The notes under the pieces were generated by a model. It made no database searches. It was not told the origin of the DNA and worked only from the letters and a program-made list of their open reading frames with translations. Positions 35,868-47,547 of a DNA stretch of 64,000 nt are shown here, one piece after another; positions within the stretch are counted from its first letter, which is position 1, and every line of letters begins with the position of its first letter. The DNA is from Piliocolobus tephrosceles (taxonomy: Eukaryota > Chordata > Mammalia > Primates > Cercopithecidae): NCBI RefSeq assembly GCF_002776525.5, contig NC_045438.1:143880095-143944094 (forward strand), written 5' to 3'. The position numbers and the translations under genes were made by a program.

Positions 35868-36000
35868 AAAGTACAGATGATACTGAAATAGTGAGTTATC
35901 ACTGGGAAGAAATTAACGGGCCCTTCATAGAAGAGAAGACTTCAGTTGACTCTCCCGTCTTACGCTTGTCTAACCTTGATCCTGGTAACTATAGTTTCAG
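35868..36000 (+). CDS. KIAA0319: KIAA0319 exon 9: PKD domain 2, core
   Basis: The acceptor is CTTTTAG before 35868. Residues 458-501 contain STDDTEIVSYHWEEINGP, the PKD core, and end in NYSF. The coding sequence stops at TTCAG and continues at the next exon with G TTG ACT, so the donor must be GCAAGT at 36001: a GC-AG intron. Confidence 0.93.
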
Positions 36001-37167
36001 GCAAGTGGGTCCCTGCCTTTATTGTGCTGCCTGCTACTTACATTTTTACTGTTTCTTTAAATTAATGCACACAAAACACTGCACTTCTTATTTTGATCAA
36101 AAGAGATTTGGCTTTCATAGGGGTTTTGGTTTGATGCCACTGGAGACTCTGATATCCTCATCAATTAATATGAACTTTATTTATTCATTAGAGTGAAATT
36201 TATATATAGTGAAAGGTACTTTATGAGACTCATTTAATTCATTTGTATTTAATTACGCTTTACCATCTGATCGGAACAGGTTACTGCTGCTAACCCAGGA
36301 AGAAATTTCCTAATGGGCCCAGAAAGTGTCCTGACTCAGCCTGGTTGAGAAGGAAGGACTTTAGGTGTTTGGTTTGCTGTCTGAGCCAGAAGTGGAAGTT
36401 GGCTCTTGGTTGTGTGGAGTATGAGGGATAGTGTGGAAGGAAGCTCAGAATGCACAGGTGCCACCTACATGTGCTTTCCCTGCAAGGAAGGCCTGTGTTC
36501 TTGCCACCGCTTCATTGTCATATGCCTATTGACATTATTTAGCACTCATCACTGCTCCCACCACCATCTTTAACGTAGAAAGATGAAGTGACCCATTTGT
36601 GAATTCACTGTCCTCAGGACCACATTAGGAATCAGTTTAGTGCAGGAAGGTTAATGCACTTCTCTTTTTTGTTTACAGAGGTTGAGCACTGGTTCGCATT
36701 TGAAAGTGCTTAATCCTAACATCGCTTTGCAAGGAGTATCCTGAAAACATAATTATAAGTCCTCTAGAAAAGGATTAAAAATTAAAAAGCTTTGTAGCTG
36801 AAAATTCAGGAGTGATTTGCTGTCTCTGCATGCTCAACCTGAAGGCAGAACTTAAACCTGATCCATTTTTAGTCTCCGTTATTAGAGAGTGGCATCTATG
36901 TTGGGTGAGGATGGTTTCTTCACCCAGCATCTCAAAAGCTAATCAGAAATCCATGAAGGTGAAACTCTGACATCAATATGTTATGAACTAAAACCAAAAT
37001 AATCAACAGCAACAAAATCAAACAAAAATATCAAGTCTGTGTTTATCTTTGCTTCATTCTTAAATTTCTATTTTTAACTGTTCTGAGTTCTTCTGAGAAC
37101 TGTTCCATGAGCAGACTAAATTGACCTAAGTTTACCTTGAGATTTGGCGTATTATTTTTTTGTCTGC

Positions 37168-37480
37168 TTTTTTTTTTTTTTGGTTGTTTTTTGAGACGGT
37201 CTGTTGCTCTGCTGCCTGAGCTGCAGCACAGTGGAGCAATATCGGCTCACTGCAGCCTTGACCTCCCGGGCTCAAGTGATCCTCCCACCTCAGCCTCCGA
37301 AGTAGCTAGAACTACAGGTATGCATGCCCACACTGGCTAATTTTGTTGTTGTTGTTGTTAAATAGAGACCGAGTTTCACTCTATGGCCTAGCTGGTCTCA
37401 GAACTCCTGGGCTTAAACAATCCTCCCACCTCAGCTTCCCACAGTGTTGGGATTACCGGCGTGAGCCACTGCGCCCAGCC
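37168..37480 (-). mobile_element. Old Alu (J-like), antisense
   Basis: Ends about 40 bases before exon 10, so its left-arm end abuts that exon's polypyrimidine tract. Confidence 0.92.
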
Positions 37481-37521
37481 TGGCATATTCTTCCAACTAT
37501 GGTTTCTTCTCCTTTTTGTAG

Positions 37522-37750
37522 GTTGACTGTTAGAGACTCAGACGGAGCCACTAACTCTACAACTGCAGCCCTAATAGTCAACAATGCTGTGGACTACCCA
37601 CCAGTTGCTAATGCTGGATCAAATCACACCATAACTTTGCCCCAAAACTCCATCACTTTGAATGGAAACCAGAGCAGTGACGATCACCAGATTGTCCTCT
37701 ATGAGTGGTCCCTGGGTCCTGGGAGTGAGGGCAAACATGTGGCCATGCAG
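37522..37750 (+). CDS. KIAA0319: KIAA0319 exon 10: end of PKD domain 2 and most of PKD domain 3
   Basis: The acceptor is TTTTTGTAG before 37522. Residues 502-578 close domain 2 (RLTVRDSDGATNS) and, with no intervening intron, open domain 3 (PPVANAGSN, NQSSDDHQIVLYEWSLGP). The exon ends ATGCAG and is followed by GCAAGT, a second GC donor in a row. Several Asn sequons are present. Confidence 0.94.
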
Positions 37751-37780
37751 GCAAGTTCTCCGTCCTGCCTTCAGACTTTT

Positions 37781-37825
37781 GTCTGTCTGTCTGTCTGTCT
37801 GTTTATCTACCTACCTACCTATCTG
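37781..37825 (+). repeat. TCTG / TACC tetranucleotide repeats
   Basis: GTCT repeats pass into TACC and TATC repeats. The tract begins 30 bases after the GC donor of exon 10. Confidence 0.9.
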
Positions 37826-39711
37826 CTATTGGTTGAGGTAGGCAGTTCAATTTAGATAATTTATTTTGTAAAGTTACCTGATATATTACAACTATTGGAA
37901 AAGGACCTAAGCTCACAAATCTTCCAAGTTTACATCCCTTCCCCTCTCCCACTTAGATAAGCACAGGACAGCAACCAATTGGCTCTGTGTTGAAAATTAG
38001 ATCTTGAGATCAGTTTGGGAAAAGTCTCACATCTGTTAAAGAAGTATTTTCATTTGGGAGAAACCTTAGAAATAATCTAATCTAAGCCTCATTATCAGAA
38101 TTTGTTTTGTTATTCTGTTTCTCCTGTTTATAGAAACTCCATGTTATCTTGTCTACATCCACTGGTCGCTTTTTAGGGTCTTGTTTGTATCTACCTTTTG
38201 ATTTGTTCAAATCTTTTAAGTATGTTTGTCTAACAACATAATAATCTTGAAACTTCTGTTGTGTGTGAAGTTTCCATGGAAACTTCACCATCATGCCTGG
38301 CTGATTTTTAAAAAATATTTTTAGTAGAGACGTGTTTGCTTATTCTTCTTTTTGTGATTGGCAAAGCTCTTTGTTTTTGTTGCTAACCAGCTTAGTGTTT
38401 TTGAGGTTATGTTATTTTTTCGAGAGTTTCATGAAAAAAAGAAAGATAGGACCTTACATTTCCATCTTCCTTTTCTCCTTCAAATTTCGCCTCACCAGTC
38501 CAAGATACATTTCTCATTAGTATTTAAGATAAAATCAGACATTCCATGGAAACTTACCTGCTTTACTTTCCGGTGTTCCTGGGACATGCTTTGCAATTAT
38601 GAGGAGTTAAAAGTGACTGGGTAGATTTATAGAACTTGAAAGAGCCATGAGTTGTCTGGATATCCTTGGAGAACCCTCTTGGTGGTGTCCATCTCTACCT
38701 CGGGGTTGTAGCAAGTGCTATGTTCTGTTGGGTTAAGAATTCTGATTCAGAGGTGGGTTGCATACAAAACATGAGGGTGGGATATTTTGTATTTTCACCA
38801 TTAAAAAAAATCTTCCTAATTTTCTTTTACTTAATTATTAGGAATTATGCATCCAAAACTAATACTCCAAAATTCATCCATGCATACTGGACATGTATCC
38901 AAAGTTTCTGAGGGCTGGGCCACACTGGGAGCCTTGCCTCTACACACCAGCCCAGTTGCCAGACACTCTCTCTCCTTTCCCCAAATGATATCCATCGTGG
39001 CAACCTTATTGCCTTATGCTTGATTGATTAAGATGTCCAAAGGGGTATTAACTGGAGCAATCACAAAGATGAGGTCTGTGAATCAGACCCTTTTATATTT
39101 GTTTGAAAATTGTACCAGGCAGCCTGCTGAGGCTGTGTTCTTACTGGGGAAGGAAGTGGAACCTTTGCAATTGCCTGAAACATGCGGCTGCCTTGGGAGC
39201 ATCGGTGAGACACAGTAGTTTGCTCAGTTCCCATTTACCACAACATTCCCTTACGTTGTGTGCAGAAGCATTCATGTATCTGATCAATTTAGAGGCAACT
39301 CCTGGGAAATTATACTTTCCCTGTTGAACTTTTCAGAGAAAGGTGCTTTGCCTTATTTAGTCAAAGTAGGGAAAAGTATTTTTTTTTTCCAAAAGTTCTT
39401 AGAAGTATGCATTTCAAATTTCAGAAGTTTCCCTGGTAACCCAATTGATCTTGTACCAACTTTCTTTTCAAATTTTCCATTAAAACCTTAAAAAATGCAC
39501 ACAGATACATTTATCTTTAGACAATCTTGGGATCTATAAAAGTAAATAAATTGTAATAAGACTTAAAAATTCTTTTCATGATGCCATGCACTTCAAACAC
39601 AAGCAATAATTGAAACTATTACCAACAACAAAAAAGAAAGGGTATTAACCTGGGGTCACCAAGTGTAGCTATTGCATACTCAGTTGAAAAAATGACTTTG
39701 TAAAAAGTGAC
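37826..39711. other. Intron 10, unassigned
   Basis: About 1.9 kb without a recognised repeat or exon. Confidence 0.55.
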
Positions 39712-39929
39712 TGATCTCCTGGGCTCAAAAGATCCTCCTATCTCGACCTCCCGAGTAGCTAGGACCACAGGCACACACCACCACACCTGGCTAATTTTTG
39801 TATTTTTTTGTGAAAATGGGGTTTTACCATGTTTCCCAGGCTGATCTTGAACTCCTGGGCTTAAGCAATCCTTTCGCCTTGGCCTCCCTAAGTGCTAGGA
39901 TCACAGGCATGAGCCACCAACACCCAGCA
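39712..39929 (-). mobile_element. Partial Alu, antisense
   Basis: Lacks the tail end; begins at CTCCTGGGCTCAAAAG. Confidence 0.85.
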
Positions 39930-39949
39930 AAAAATTATTATTATTATTA

Positions 39950-40246
39950 CTTATTTTTTCTTTTTTGAGATGGAGTCTCACTCTGTGGTCCAGGCTGGAG
40001 TGCAGTGGTGCGATCTTGGCTCACTGCAACCTCCGCCCCCCAAGCTCAAGTGATTCTTCTGCCTCAGCCTCTTGAGTAGCTGGGATTACAGGTGCCTGCC
40101 ACCATGCCCAGCTAATTTTTGTATTTTTAGTAGAGACGGGGTTTCACCATTTTGGCCAGACTGGTCTTGAACTCCTGACTTCATGATCCACCCGCCGCAG
40201 CCTCCCAAAGTGCTGGGATTACAGGCATGAGCCACTGCACTCGGCC
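39950..40246 (-). mobile_element. Alu, antisense
   Basis: Full copy following the partial one. Confidence 0.93.
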
Positions 40247-40249
40247 AAA

Positions 40250-40962
40250 AAATTATTTTTGATTACAAAAGTAATACATGAATTGCCTCTTGTGGAAAAA
40301 AAAAAAAAACAAAAAACAGCTCAAATAAATTCTACTAAAATAAGTTCAAATAAATTGATCACCACTGCCATCCAAGTGTCCTTACTGGAAATAATTATTT
40401 TTATCAGTTTAATGTGTATACTTCCAGAATCTTTTCCATGTGTCTGTGTAAGTGTGTGTATGTACATGTAGCAATACCTTTCACATTGTATGCATTGTTC
40501 CACAAGTTTCTTTTTTGTGTGGATTTCTATAAACAATTTTTTACTGTTTGCTTTTGAATGCAACCCAACTTTTTTTTTTTTTTTCTTAATATATCTTTGA
40601 CATTTTCCGTTTTAGTATTTATAAACCTGCCTCATGATTTTAAACTTCTTTCTTTTAAACTAGTATTCCATAGTATATCGTAGTGTGCTTGACCATCCTC
40701 CTGTTGATGGATGTGTAGATTGTTTCCATGTTTTGCTGTGATAGACTGTGCTTCAGTCAACATCCATGGACGAGTCTCCTTGTGCATTTCTCTGGTGTAG
40801 ATACTAAGAAGTCGAATTACTGGGTTGTAGTATGTGCTTATTTAATATTTTAATAGCTGTTTTCAGATTGGCTTCCAAAAAGGCTATACTAGTTTACACT
40901 CCTTCAATAGTGTATGAGGATGCACAGTAGAGTTTAGGTCACACTTTCCTGGGGACCAACAT
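40250..40962 (-). mobile_element. Old L1 fragment, antisense
   Basis: TATTCCATAGTATATCG, GTTGATGGATGTGTAGATTG and GGTGTAGATACTAAGAAGTCG are the reverse of an old L1 3' region. Confidence 0.75.
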
Positions 40963-41250
40963 ATTTTTTTTCTTTTTTCTGTCACCCAGGCTGCAGTGCA
41001 GTGGTGTAATCTTAGCCCACTGCAACCTCCCTCTCCCAGGTTCCAAGCGATTCTCGTGCCTCAGCCTCTTAAGTAGCTGGGATTACAGGTGCCCGCCATC
41101 ATGCCCGGCTGATTTTTAAAACATATTTTTAGTAGAGACAGGGTTCCACCATGTTGACTAGGCTGGCCTCGAACTCTTGACCTCAGTTGATCCGCCTGCC
41201 TTGGCCTTCTAAAGTGCTGGGATTACAGATGTGAACCACCGTGCCTGACC
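40963..41250 (-). mobile_element. Alu, antisense
   Basis: Lacks part of the tail-proximal end; ends about 130 bases before exon 11. Confidence 0.9.
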
Positions 41251-41382
41251 AAACACATTTCTTTTTGAGCAAGATCTCTGTATTAAGTAAAATTGTTAGT
41301 TTTTCATTCTGTCATACTATTTACTTGTGCTTCTTTACTTTCTTTTTGTTTTGTTTTTATTTTTGTATTTGCTATTACTTAG

Positions 41383-41506
41383 GGCGTGCAGACACCGTAC
41401 CTTCATTTATCTGCAATGCAGGAAGGAGATTATACATTTCAGTTGAAGGTGACAGATTCTTCACAGCAACAGTCCACTGCTGTGGTGACTGTGATCGTCC
41501 AGCCTG
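41383..41506 (+). CDS. KIAA0319: KIAA0319 exon 11: end of PKD domain 3
   Basis: The acceptor is ATTACTTAG before 41383 and the donor is GTAGGT at 41507. Residues 579-619 (GVQTPYLHLSAMQEGDYTFQ and on) end the third PKD fold with VTVIVQP. Confidence 0.95.
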
Positions 41507-42049
41507 GTAGGTGGAGGAGAAAGAGATTTGGCCTCAGAGAGTAAAGCAGAAATGATAGCTGGGCTTCTGGGGTTTGGAGATGCCACATTGGTGGTACCGG
41601 CTTGTGGGTGCCAAAGCTCCATATAAAACTAATTTCATTTTGCTGTTCTAAATCTTGCCTTGGCTGTCTGTAAACTATGGCATGAAGGATGAAATGGGAG
41701 CCAACCACAGCACTGCTTGTGGGTTCCGATTTGCCATGTGGACGCTTCCACACGTGCCCCACTCTGCTCTAGAGAACTCCAGACGATCTTGAAGGGGCTG
41801 GTTCTTATGTGTGACTTGACACTCAGATGTAGCCAGAGATTGGGGAACATGTTCCAGTTCAGTATCACTGTTCATTAATAGTTTCATGAAAACCCAGGGC
41901 TCTGCCTACCTCCTGAGTTAAATAACCTTAAAGGTTGTTATACCTTTGTTTGATAATGGCCTTTGCCTTAGAACTTTTCTAGAAGAGGCTTGTTAGTCCC
42001 AGAACCTCTATCCAGTTCCTGGCAATGAGATTATACTCAACCTATAGAC

Positions 42050-42600
42050 AACTTATTTATTTATGCCACTAATACATAAAAGGTGCTATTAGTTAGACTC
42101 TGGGATGTGGAATTAAACAAGATAGACTTGATCTCTGCCCTTGTAGGGCTTATGGAGAAGTTCACATAAAACTCTGTGATTGATGCTTTACTAAAATAAC
42201 TACAGGGTGCTACAGGACCCAAAAGAAAGAGCACTGACCTGGGTGTGACGCATCTGCAAAGAGCTTGTACGTGAGCTCAGGATTGAAGCACAAGTCACAG
42301 TTAGTCGGTGAAGAAGGGGAGGAGTGGGCAGCACAGGGGAAGAGGAAGAGTTCTTAGGTAGAGGGAACAGTATGCATGAGGGCCAAGGAAGAGAGTCTGG
42401 TACATTCAAAGATTTAAAAGGAATTGCTGTGATTGGAGAGAGAGAACAAGAGGTAGGGATGTGGGAATGGGAGGTGGTGGGGAGAGTGGGCAGGCATTGG
42501 AATGAGAGTAGATGACCCCAAGAGAGCCCAGGACTCCATCCTAAAGGGCTTTGTAAATGTATGGTCACCCAAGTACTCTATCCTATGGCAAAGGGAAACT
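42050..42600. mobile_element. L2 fragment
   Basis: AGAGGGAACAGTATGCATGAGGGCC and TCCTAAAGGGCTTTGTAAA fit L2. Low-identity, ancient. Confidence 0.6.
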
Positions 42601-42685
42601 CCTGTTATGCAGTGAGTAGGATCATGGGGGCTGTGGCGTGGTGCAAACACTGGGTAATGGCTGCTACAGCTTTTGACTATATGAC

Positions 42686-42824
42686 TTTTTTTTGTTTGTT
42701 TGTTTGTGAGACTGGGTCTCACTCTGTTGCCCAGGTTGGTCTCAAACTCCTGGGCTCAAGCAATCCTCTCAGCCTTGGCCTCCCAAAGTGCTGGGATTAC
42801 AGGTGTGAGCCACTACACCTGGCC
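42686..42824 (-). mobile_element. Short Alu, antisense
   Basis: About 140 bases, T run with GTTT units then the left-arm end; internally deleted or monomeric. Confidence 0.85.
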
Positions 42825-42876
42825 TTTTTTTTTTGTTAACAGATATTTTATCTATTTATATCAATATTAGCAATAC

Positions 42877-43184
42877 TTTTTTTTTTTTTTTTTTTTTTTA
42901 CATGAGACAGAGTCTCACGCTGTCGTCCAGGTTGGAGTACAGTGGCATGATCTCGACTCACTACAATCTCTGCCTCCCAGGTTCAAATGATTCTAGTGCC
43001 TCAGCCTCCTGAATAGCTGGGATTACAGATGTGTGCCACCATGCCTGGCTAATTTTTGGATTTTTAGTGGAAACAGAGTTTCGCCATGTTGGCTAGGCTG
43101 GTCTCGAACTCCTGGCCTCAAGTGATCCACCTGCGTTGGCCTCCCAAAGTGCTGGGATTACAGGCGTGAGCTACCACGCCTGGC
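42877..43184 (-). mobile_element. Alu, antisense
   Basis: Full copy; CAATATTAGCAATACT / CAATATCAGCAATACT flank it. Confidence 0.93.
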
Positions 43185-43224
43185 CAATATCAGCAATACT
43201 TTATATGTTTTACTTTCTTTCAAC

Positions 43225-43330
43225 ATTTAATTTAAAATATTTTGAACATTTACTGTTTACCAGGCACTGTGTTAGCAATGAGGCTATAGAGACAAAAGGA
43301 AGTAAGCCCTACCTGATAAAACAGGTCTCT
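43225..43330. mobile_element. L2-like fragment
   Basis: TTTACTGTTTACCAGGCACTGTGTTAGCAA resembles the L2 3' region; it lies between an Alu and the polypyrimidine tract. Confidence 0.5.
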
Positions 43331-43336
43331 TCACAT

Positions 43337-43493
43337 GGAGGTCCCCTCCCTCCCTCTCTGTCGTGTCCCCTCTCCCCGTCTCTCTTCCTCCCTCCCTTCC
43401 GTCCCTTCCTTCTTTCCTTCCTCTCTCTTTCTTTCCTCCCCCCACCCTTCTTCCCTCCCTCCTTCTACCCTTCTTTCCTTTCCTTCTCTTTCA
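43337..43493 (+). repeat. Polypyrimidine (CCCT/CTTT) tract
   Basis: About 155 bases of almost pure C and T in intron 11, between two antisense Alus and close upstream of an Alu insertion at 43509. Confidence 0.9.
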
Positions 43494-43508
43494 CACTATG
43501 ACTGAAGA

Positions 43509-43806
43509 TTTTTTTTTTTTTTTTTGATACGGAGTCTCGCTCTGTCACCCAGGCTGGAGTGCAGTGGCGCGATCTCGGCTCACTGCAAGCTCCACCTCCC
43601 GGGTTCACACCATTCTCCTGTCTCAACTTCCCGAGTGGCTGGGACTACAGGCGCCCGCCACCACGCCCAGCTAATTTTTTGTATTTTTAGTAGAGATGGA
43701 GTTTCACCGTGTTAGCCAGGATGGTCTCGATCTCCTGACCTTGTGATCTGCCCGCCTCGGCCTCCCAAAGTGCTGGGATTACAGGCGTGAGCCACTGCGC
43801 CCAGCC
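43509..43806 (-). mobile_element. AluY-like, antisense
   Basis: Flanked by ACTGAAGAT on both sides; about 270 bases before exon 12. Confidence 0.94.
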
Positions 43807-44078
43807 AACTGAAGATCTTTTAAACCAAAGAAACCAAAGATGTATCTATTAGAGACAGTGTTTCTTGGCTGCCTGTAACGGTAGTCTTGAACTTGGACTG
43901 TTCAACTCCTGGATCAGCTAGGAGCCTACAGTGCTTCACTCCAGGATTCCAAAGGATGCTGCATACTCTAGTGGCTGCCTGGTCTGAAGATGAGTAATGT
44001 ACTTAAAGCAAGAAATCACAGGATTGCAGACTGAATGCAAAGAGATAATACTTTTTCACACTGTTTCTGTAATTCCAG

Positions 44079-44211
44079 AAAATAACAGACCTCCAGTGGC
44101 TGTGGCCGGCCCTGATAAAGAGCTGATCTTCCCAGTGGAAAGTGCTACCCTGGATGGGAGCAGCAGCAGTGATGACCACGGCATTGTCTTCTACCACTGG
44201 GAGCACGTCAG
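44079..44211 (+). CDS. KIAA0319: KIAA0319 exon 12: PKD domain 4, first half
   Basis: The acceptor is AATTCCAG before 44079 and the donor is GTAGTC at 44212. Residues 620-663 contain ENNRPPVAVAGPDKE and DGSSSSDDHGIVFYHWEHV, a textbook PKD first half. Confidence 0.95.
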
Positions 44212-45188
44212 GTAGTCTGTCTCGCCACTGAGCTAGGTTCATGCCCATGCTGAATGCTAATATTATCCCTTCTCTGGAGGATCTGTAGTAAACAGTCAGC
44301 TTGAGCATTTTGAGGAGTTGGGATTTAAGCACGTTTCTAGAAGTGGCTGGGTGTTATTGATTGAAGAATACGTCAAGTGTGGATGGACATCACTGACAGT
44401 AGAGGGAGGTAGAGCTCAGGGCAGGTGAACAGGGCTGTCTTGGCGTGAGGCGAGTTCATGACAGAAGAGGTTCAGGGAAACCTGTGTGTGATCCTGTCTA
44501 CACTCAACCCATCCTGCAGTGACTGTAGACACCAGAAGTGCAGAGTGTAAGAGGCAATCCATATCATCTAAGATTTTCTGAGCTTTACATGCTCTGTCTC
44601 ATAGAACCCTCTATCAGTTTGTACGAGATAAATAAGAATATTATTCTTATTTAAAGTTGAAGAAACTGAGGCTTGTAGACACTAATGAGACCACACAGAC
44701 TAAGGTTGCCCAGATAGTAAGAGAAAGAGCTTGGACCCAAACTGAGGTATTTTTGACAAGCCCCTGATCTTAATGACTATAATGTGATTTCTCTCTTAGG
44801 AGAGGGCTTATCTGGCTTATTCCCTCCTCCTCCATGCTCTCCCTAAAGATAGATGAGGATTTCACCTAACTTTATTCAAAGAAGAAATGGGAGTCGTTTC
44901 TAAGGCTCATTTTCCAAGGATAGATCATTTCACTGGCAGCTTGACTTAAAGAAATTGAGAACAAATATTCTCTTCCCAGTATTCCAGCAGACTCTGCCTG
45001 AAATAGGTTTTCACTTATGACTCTTACACTGAACTAGAGAGTACAGATGAATGGAGTTTTCTTAGAATTCTCTAAATGGCATATATTATATAGCTGGAAC
45101 AAAACATTTATAAGAGCACAGATCGCATGCCTGTCATATTCAGAATCCCATGCCCCGCCCTTATGTTAACCGCTTCCATGTTTTATAG
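44212..45188. other. Intron 12 (977 bases)
   Basis: Single-copy-looking apart from a MIR near 44.7 kb. Confidence 0.6.
44640..44780 (-). mobile_element. MIR fragment, antisense
   Basis: GAAGAAACTGAGGCTTGTAGA and TTGCCCAGATAGTAAGAG fit a reverse MIR core. Confidence 0.65.
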
Positions 45189-45337
45189 AGGCCCCAGTGC
45201 AGTGGAGATGGAAAATATTGACAAAGCAATAGCCACTGTGACTGGTCTTCAGGTGGGGACCTACCGCTTCCGTTTGACCGTGAAAGACCAGCAGGGACTG
45301 AGCAGCACGTCCACCCTCACTGTGGCTGTGAAGAAGG
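45189..45337 (+). CDS. KIAA0319: KIAA0319 exon 13: PKD domain 4, second half
   Basis: The acceptor is TTTTATAG before 45189 and the donor is GTGAGT at 45338. Residues 664-713 contain GTYRFRLTVKDQQG, the closing PKD strands, and end VAVKK at the domain border (phase 1). Confidence 0.95.
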
Positions 45338-45799
45338 GTGAGTGGGTCTGAGGTGGACAGGGCTGGGCCTGCTCTGCTTTCGAGTCTGCAGGACCCTCAG
45401 CCAGGCCGTGACTGCTCAGAGATGTTGGTGTTTGCTTATTTGTTCACGGCAGATGCCAAACCCTGCCTGGCGGGAAAAAAAGCCAACTTTCTTCTATTCA
45501 TGTTAGCTGTTTCCCAGTCGCCCTCTGCAAGGAGACATTTCCTTTTGTTTGTGGAACGTATCTTCTAATGACTTCACTCTTCTGTGACTGCTAGTAATGA
45601 AAGACCCATGTCCAAATGACACCATTATGCTTTTTTTTTTCTTTATTGCTTGGAAATTCAAGAAAAGAGATTCAAACTCCATATCGTTTCTTAATGTGAA
45701 ATCTGTGGTCTAGACTAGTGCAATACCATTTTAGGTACTTGTCTCCTTGTCTGTCTTCCCATTTGACTGTGAACTGCCTGAGTGCCTTTGCTTCAGACA

Positions 45800-46130
45800 T
45801 CTCTGTATCCTCAGTATAGCAGAGTGCTAGACTCATGGCAAATCAGAGGTATTGAATGAATTAGTGAAGGGATGATTACCACGTGTTGAAGTGCAGAGGC
45901 GTATAAGAGCCTGGCTGGATGGAAAGGTTCACGCATTGTAGAATGGCAAGAGTGTGGGACGCTGGGACAGTGGCTGCAGCCTGAGGCACAGGCTCTGCTG
46001 TGGAGGGTTGTATGTACCTGGGCTATGCCTAGGGGTTTGGACTTTATTCTCTGGGCAGCTGGGAGAGGCTGAAGCAACTTTAACAGCAAAGTCGTATAGA
46101 TTTGCATTTTTAAAAAGATTTTATTGTTGA
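45800..46130. mobile_element. L2-like fragment
   Basis: GTGCTAGACTCATGGCAAA and GGTTTGGACTTTATTCTCTGGGCAG resemble L2. Confidence 0.5.
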
Positions 46131-46387
46131 GATTTTCAAACATGCATTAAAGTAGAGAGAATAATCTGAATAGGCATCTTGACTTGTTTCTAAGGGGAAA
46201 TTGGGAGGGATCAGGCTGGGTCCCAGAGCCCCATCTGGACAAGCAGGATTTGCCTCACAGCAGCCTCATCTCCAAATTGAGGCTGTGTCTTATTATGATC
46301 TCCCCACTGTACTGTAGTCTTGTTAAGGCTCCCTGGCCCTTCTTTTCTGAAGCTATTACATCAGAAATGGCTTTTACATTGCCTCAT

Positions 46388-46685
46388 TTTTTTATTTTTA
46401 AAATAGACACAGGGTCCCACTCTGTTGCTCAGACTGGAGTGCAGTGCTGCGATCTTAGCTCATTGCAGCCTCAAACTCCTAACCTCAAGTGATTCTCTCA
46501 CCTCAGCTTCCTGAGTAGCTGGAACTACAGGTGTGCGTCACCATGCCCAGCTGATTTTTAATTTTTTTGTGTGTGGAGACAGGTCTTGCTACCCAGGCTG
46601 GTCTTGAACTTCTGGCTTCAAGCACGCATCCTGCCTTAGCCTCTCCAAGTGTTGGGATTACAGTTATGAGCCACCATGCCTGGCC
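46388..46685 (-). mobile_element. Old Alu, antisense
   Basis: Full diverged copy. Confidence 0.9.
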
Positions 46686-46747
46686 ATTGCCTCATTTATA
46701 TTTAACACCTAGTCAGAGAAGTGAGGGCCTAATTATCATTGTTATTA

Positions 46748-46879
46748 TTTTAATTTTTCATAGAGATGGAGACTTGTTATGTTGCCCAGGCTGGTCTCAA
46801 ACTCCTGGTCTCAAGTGATTCTGCTGCTCTGGCCTCCTAAAGTGCTGGGATTACAAGTGTGAGCCACTGCACCCAGCCT
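46748..46879 (-). mobile_element. Alu fragment, antisense
   Basis: About 130 bases, one arm only. Confidence 0.82.
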
Positions 46880-47350
46880 ACTTTTTACTCAAGTCTTTTT
46901 TTTTTTTTAATCTTAGGGAGTCAAGATTTGGCAGTAGTACGTGAAGTGGAAATATTTCTGGCCAGATAGTGTGGACCAGTACAAAATGACCCAGAATATA
47001 TTTTAAACCAAAATATTGCCACTTTCAGCACCCTAAATGTTGATAAAATCATTGTTCCTTTTTTTCAAGGACAGAAAAATTATAACAATATTAGAAAAAT
47101 TCCCAATGTATAGCTTGCTACCTGCTTTACCTTTTTCATCCCAAATTATAGCTAGCTAACTACAAATGGAGTTTTAAGGAAGTCTGTATCTTATATGCAT
47201 TTGGGGAAAAAAAATGCCTTTTTGGATATTTTAATTCTACATACTGTATCTGCAAGGTGGAAGAGTTGTGGATGTTTTATGACACACTTTTTCTATCACC
47301 AGTGTTTTAAATCAATCTCTTTGCTTTCATTTTTGCTATATTTGACTTAG
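46880..47350. other. Intron 13, 3' part
   Basis: No repeat or exon recognised before exon 14. Confidence 0.55.
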
Positions 47351-47502
47351 AAAATAATAGTCCTCCCAGAGCCCGGGCTGGTGGCAGACATGTTCTTGTG
47401 CTTCCCAATAATTCCATTACTTTGGATGGTTCAAGGTCTACTGATGACCAAGGAATTGTGTCCTATCTGTGGATCCGGGATGGCCAGAGTCCAGCAGCTG
47501 GA
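47351..47502 (+). CDS. KIAA0319: KIAA0319 exon 14: PKD domain 5, first half
   Basis: The acceptor is TTTGACTTAG before 47351 and the donor is GTGAGT at 47503. Residues 714-764 contain ENNSPPRARAGG and DGSRSTDDQGIVSYLW, followed by IRDGQSPAAG. Confidence 0.95.
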
Positions 47503-47547
47503 GTGAGTACTGAGAGAGAATTGCTCCTAGACCACTTATCATTACAT

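Larger units (their letters stand above)
32300..37167. other. Repeat-poor region spanning exons 7 to 9
   Basis: Almost 4.9 kb without any Alu or L1 that I recognise; only a MER5 remnant and a short TATC run. Intron 8 (34318-35867) looks wholly single-copy. Confidence 0.65.

Noticed and set aside
42200..42568. 122-codon - strand frame rich in Ser, Pro and Leu
   Set aside because: It overlaps an ancient L2 fragment and has no supporting signals.
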